Shown here: positions 5,740 to 8,635 of the stretch, piece after piece | Position numbering within the stretch: position 1 is the stretch's first letter | Layout: each line of letters begins with the position of its first letter | From: JAJPJX01 sp964568355 | GTDB lineage: Bacteria > Acidobacteriota > Terriglobia > Bryobacterales > Bryobacteraceae | DNA length: 8,635 nucleotides | NCBI GenBank assembly: GCA_964568355.1 | Contig: CAZMRK010000493.1 | Span: 1-8,635, forward strand | Direction: 5' to 3' | Made by a program: the position numbers and the translations under genes | The notes under the pieces: generated by a model | Seen by the model: the letters and a program-made list of their open reading frames with translations, nothing else | Databases searched by the model: none | What the model was told of the DNA's origin: nothing

Positions 5740-5757
5740 CTGGCCGCAGGCGGCCGG
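5740..5757 (+). terminator. GC-rich hairpin after the actin-like operon, possible terminator
   Basis: CTGGCCG and CGGCCGG form a 7-bp stem (one G-U pair) around a CAGG loop, 5 bases after the stop codon. No T-run follows, so it is not a canonical intrinsic terminator. It may still slow polymerase or protect the 3' end. Confidence 0.35.
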
Positions 5758-5761
5758 GAAT

Positions 5762-5770
5762 TGAGATAAT
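5762..5770 (+). promoter_or_regulatory. Candidate extended -10 promoter for the GH92 gene
   Basis: TGAGATAAT contains a TGn extension followed directly by GATAAT (5 of 6 to TATAAT). Transcription would start near 5777, giving a leader of about 17 bases before ATG 5794. It lies just past the hairpin ending the previous operon, implying that the mannosidase gene is transcribed separately. Confidence 0.4.
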
Positions 5771-5793
5771 AGAGTCTTGAAGCCGCAGGGTTT

Positions 5794-8118
5794 ATGCGCT
5801 CTTTTCAGTGCTGTTTCTCTCATTTCGGTCGCTTGTCTGCAGCGGTCGGAGTGCTGCTGGCGGTTGCCGGCCTTTCCGGTGCCGCCGCGGAACCGGTCTC
5901 CGATCTCACCCACTTTGTCAATGTATTTATCGGCACCGGCGGGCACGGCCACACCTATCCAGGCGCCACCGTTCCGTTCGGCATGGTGCAACTCAGTCCC
6001 GACACGTACAACGAAGGCTGGGACTGGTGTTCCGGCTACCACTACAGTGACAGTTCCATCATGGGCTTCAGCCACACGCACCTGAGTGGTACCGGCATCG
6101 GCGACATGCTGGATGTGCTGGTTATGCCGGGTACCGGTCCAACGCGTCTGGTTCCTGGTACGCGAGCTAATCCCGAAAGCGGCTATCGCTCCCGCTTCTC
6201 GCACAAGGAGGAGGTCGCTGAGCCCGGCTACTACTCGGTGATGCTGCGGGACTACCGGATCCAGGCGGAGTTGACCGCTACACAGCGGGCCGGCATCCAC
6301 CGATACACCTTCCCCCAAAGTGATACCAGCCATTTCATGATCGATTTGGCGCACGCCATCCTGCATGGCGCCGATGCGCCGCCCAAGATCCTCTCCGCGG
6401 AATTGAAAGTGACGGGTCCGGACACCATCGTGGGGGGCCGGCGTGTGGCCAATTGGGCAGTCGGGCGGCACATTTACTTCGCCATGAAGTTTTCCCGGCC
6501 GTTCCTCTCCGCGCAGATTTATTCCGCGGACCGGCCGCTGGCTGCATCGGCGCGCGAGGCTTCCGGCAAGTGGCTCAAGTGCGTGGTCCACTACAAGACC
6601 AAGGCCGGCGAGCGGATTTTCGTGAAGGTGGGCATTTCCGGTGTGAGTGCCGAGGGCGCACTCAAGAACCTGGAAGCCGAGATCCCGGCATGGGACTTCG
6701 AAGGCGTTCGCCGAGCCGCCCACGAATCCTGGCAACGTGAGCTCTCCCGGCTGGCAGTAGAATCCTCCGATTTCAAACGAAAGCAGATTTTTTACACGGC
6801 ACTCTATCACACGATGCTAGCACCCACGCTGTACGACGACGCCGACGGGCGCTATCGCGGCATGGATCTGGAAGTGCACCAGTTACCTCGGGGCGAGCAC
6901 AACTACAGTACCTACTCCCTTTGGGATACCTACCGTGCCCTGCATCCGCTCTATACGATTATGCAGGCCGATCGTATCCCCAGCCTGATCAACAGCCTGA
7001 TTCGGATGGCGGCGGAGAGCCCCGCGGGGGCGCCGGTCTGGCCGCTACAAGGCCGAGAGACCGGCTGCATGACGGGCTACCATTCCGCGCCTGTGATCGC
7101 CGAGGCCTGCGTGAAGGGCTTTCCCGGAATCCACTGCGACGAGGCCTACCCGCTGCTGCGCAAGCGTGCCATGGAAGACGACTACCGCGGGCTGGGCTAC
7201 TACCGCAAACTGGGTTATATCCCGTCCGACAAAGAGGCCGAATCGGCGACGAAAACGCTGGAGTATAGCTACGACGACTGGGCCATGGCCCAGTTAGCCA
7301 AACTCACCGGACACGCCGACGATGCGGCGCTGTTGCTTCAGCAGGCGGGCAACTACCGCAACCTCTGGGACTCTTCCACGCACTTCATGCGGCCGCGTCT
7401 CGAAAACGGCCAGTGGGCCGCCCCGTTCGACCCACGCCGTACCGGGGTCAGCAAGAACTGGCGTGATTTCACCGAAGCGAATTCCTGGCAAGCGACCTGG
7501 CAGGCCCAGCACGATCCGGAAGGCTACATCCGACTGCTTGGCTCGCGGGAAGAACTGGTCGAGAAACTGGACTCACTGTTCAGCCAAAGTTCCGAGATCG
7601 AGGGCGAAGTTCCGGCGGATATGACCGGCCTGATGGGCATGTACGCTCATGGCAACGAGCCCAGCCACCACATCGCCTATCTCTATGACTACGCCGGCGC
7701 GCCTTACAAGACCCAGCAGCGCGTGAGAGCGCTGCTCGATGAGATGTACCACGCCGCCCCGGACGGACTGGCCGGCAACGAAGACTGCGGGCAGATGTCT
7801 GCCTGGTACGCGATGAGCGCGCTGGGCTTTTACGCGGTCGATCCGGCCAGCGGCAACTATGTTTTCGGCACGCCTCTGTTCGATCGCGTAGTCATCGATA
7901 TGGGCAATCAGCACCGCCTGATTGTGGAAGCTCGCCGCGCCTCACCCGGGGAGCAGTACATCCAGTCGGTTACCTTCAACGGCAAGCCGTACGACAAAGT
8001 CTGGTTCCGGCACGCGGATATTGCCGCGGGAGGCTCGCTGGTTTTTCAGATGGGCAGCCAGCCGAACCACCAGTTCGGCGCGGACCCAAGCGCGGCTCCG
8101 CCGTCGATGACCCGGTAG
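5794..8118 (+). CDS. Secreted GH92-family alpha-mannosidase-like glycoside hydrolase
   Basis: A 774-residue protein, typical GH92 length. Residues 1-32 form a Sec signal (basic start, hydrophobic 15-29, cleavage after AAA at 32). The N-terminal beta-sandwich domain opens with FVNVFIGTGGHGHTYPGA (41-58), PFGMVQLSPDT and GFSHTHLSGTG (91-101), hallmark GH92 segments. The (alpha/alpha)6 catalytic domain carries YSLWDTYRALHPL (374-386), ETGCMTGYHSAPVIAEA (422-438), EANSWQATWQAQHDPEG (561-577, with E561 the likely catalytic-acid position), AHGNEPSHHIAYLYDYAG (618-635) and GNEDCGQMSAWYAMSALGFY (661-680), whose acidic pair is the expected base/calcium site. GH92 enzymes are calcium-dependent, inverting exo-alpha-mannosidases acting on N-glycans, fungal mannans and mannoproteins. 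Linkage preference cannot be read from sequence. The signal puts it in the periplasm or outside. The ATG is the only start in frame after an upstream stop; the ribosome-binding site is weak (CAGGG). No sugar transporter or SusC/D-like gene is in view. Confidence 0.95.
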   Translation: MRSFQCCFSHFGRLSAAVGVLLAVAGLSGAAAEPVSDLTHFVNVFIGTGGHGHTYPGATVPFGMVQLSPDTYNEGWDWCSGYHYSDSSIMGFSHTHLSGTGIGDMLDVLVMPGTGPTRLVPGTRANPESGYRSRFSHKEEVAEPGYYSVMLRDYRIQAELTATQRAGIHRYTFPQSDTSHFMIDLAHAILHGADAPPKILSAELKVTGPDTIVGGRRVANWAVGRHIYFAMKFSRPFLSAQIYSADRPLAASAREASGKWLKCVVHYKTKAGERIFVKVGISGVSAEGALKNLEAEIPAWDFEGVRRAAHESWQRELSRLAVESSDFKRKQIFYTALYHTMLAPTLYDDADGRYRGMDLEVHQLPRGEHNYSTYSLWDTYRALHPLYTIMQADRIPSLINSLIRMAAESPAGAPVWPLQGRETGCMTGYHSAPVIAEACVKGFPGIHCDEAYPLLRKRAMEDDYRGLGYYRKLGYIPSDKEAESATKTLEYSYDDWAMAQLAKLTGHADDAALLLQQAGNYRNLWDSSTHFMRPRLENGQWAAPFDPRRTGVSKNWRDFTEANSWQATWQAQHDPEGYIRLLGSREELVEKLDSLFSQSSEIEGEVPADMTGLMGMYAHGNEPSHHIAYLYDYAGAPYKTQQRVRALLDEMYHAAPDGLAGNEDCGQMSAWYAMSALGFYAVDPASGNYVFGTPLFDRVVIDMGNQHRLIVEARRASPGEQYIQSVTFNGKPYDKVWFRHADIAAGGSLVFQMGSQPNHQFGADPSAAPPSMTR

Positions 8119-8137
8119 GGCGCAGCGCGCGGCTGGC

Positions 8138-8635
8138 CTATTCCCGCCGTCCCGGTTTCAATTCTTCGATTACGCGCCGGTCGCCCTCGCGTCCGTGGCA
8201 GATGACGCAGGACTCGGCCCCGCGCGCGCCCATCTCCGAGACCAACCCATAATGAATGCCGCGATCGGTCCAGGTGATTACCTTAAGGCCCTGGCGATCG
8301 AAAAAGCGGAATGTCAGCTTGCCGGAGCGGTAGACATCGCCGCCGGAGGGCGCCGCCTGGGGAGTGGAGGCCATTAGCAGCGAAATCGGCTGGTGATCCA
8401 TCTCATAGGCCACATAGGCCACCCGCTCGCCGGCATATTGCAGCAGGCCGGCGCCGACCAGGCCGTAGAGCTTCCGGCCTCCCGGCCCGACGGGATAGTC
8501 CGGCAGTTCCAGAGGAAAATCAACCCTGGATTGCAGCCATGCGGAGACCGCCTCCGGCTTGGAGGATGTGATGCCCAGGCGGGTGCGAGCCGCCGCGTAC
8601 TGCCGGTGCACATCGGCCGCGAACTCCGGAAAATG
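8138..8635 (-). CDS. Anti-sigma-factor-like periplasmic domain with CxxCH motif (N-terminus beyond window)
   Basis: The frame stays open to the right edge, so the 165 residues seen are the C-terminal part. They resemble the extracytoplasmic domain of RsiW-type and related anti-sigma factors: LYGLVGAGLLQYAGERVAYVAY matches the usual 'lvGgrl....g..va.lvY' stretch, DHQPISLLM matches the following strand, and QGLKVITWTDRGIHYGLVSEM matches the 'gy.v..W...g..Y..VSdl' end strand. A short tail then adds ESCVICHGREGD, a CxxCH heme c-attachment-type motif. The zinc-finger cytoplasmic domain and membrane helix expected upstream cannot be seen, and neither can a partner sigma factor. If anti-sigma, it would hold an ECF sigma factor at the membrane and release it on a signal outside. 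Convergent with the GH92 gene, 19 bases apart. A standalone periplasmic protein of this fold is the alternative. Confidence 0.65.
   Translation of the reverse strand, partial: HFPEFAADVHRQYAAARTRLGITSSKPEAVSAWLQSRVDFPLELPDYPVGPGGRKLYGLVGAGLLQYAGERVAYVAYEMDHQPISLLMASTPQAAPSGGDVYRSGKLTFRFFDRQGLKVITWTDRGIHYGLVSEMGARGAESCVICHGREGDRRVIEELKPGRRE

Noticed and set aside
5692..6810. 372-codon minus-strand open frame overlapping the actin-like gene's end and the GH92 gene
   Set aside because: It lies opposite clearly conserved GH92 sequence and crosses the promoter region; it shows no protein-like motifs.
7774..7800. GNED rather than GNDD at the GH92 acidic pair, first read as a catalytic change
   Set aside because: Both versions occur in GH92 proteins as far as I recall, and the flanking CGQMSAWY is fully typical, so I do not treat it as an anomaly.

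Overview
The window looks like a chromosomal segment of an Acidobacteriota member of the Solibacter/Bryobacter type. This is inferred from high-GC, densely packed genes, several enzymes carrying Tat or Sec export signals, a GH92 mannosidase, and an anti-sigma-like protein with a CxxCH motif. No rRNA, marker gene or database search supports the taxonomy. I see no tRNA, IS element, CRISPR array or phage gene.

Layout, left to right. (1) The C-terminal part of an M20-family metallopeptidase (2-712, +) runs in from the left edge. (2) A small exported COMT-like O-methyltransferase (769-1419, +) follows. (3) Convergent to it is a two-gene minus-strand operon, read from 3608 down to 1425: a Tat-exported DapA-superfamily lyase/aldolase, then a Tat-exported enolase-superfamily (mandelate racemase subgroup) dehydratase or racemase. 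Only 3 bases separate them. Dehydratase plus DapA-type aldolase is the classic pairing for acid-sugar breakdown, but here both carry export signals. (4) After a 258-base divergent intergenic region with overlapping inverted repeats comes a tight plus-strand operon (3867-5734). It encodes a coiled-coil protein, a 49-residue single-pass membrane protein that is easily overlooked, and an actin/Hsp70-fold ATPase. This is the best candidate here for an undescribed system: a putative actin-like filament module with its own membrane anchor and coiled-coil partner. (5) A secreted GH92 alpha-mannosidase-like protein (5794-8118, +) has its own likely extended -10 promoter. (6) Convergent to it is the C-terminal part of an anti-sigma-factor-like protein (8138 to the right edge, -) ending in a heme-type CxxCH motif.

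Functionally, the enzymes point to breakdown of peptides, mannose-containing glycans and sugar acids outside the cytoplasm. The actin-like operon is unrelated to these and is probably structural or cell-biological. Functions come from reading motifs by eye; no alignments or searches were run.
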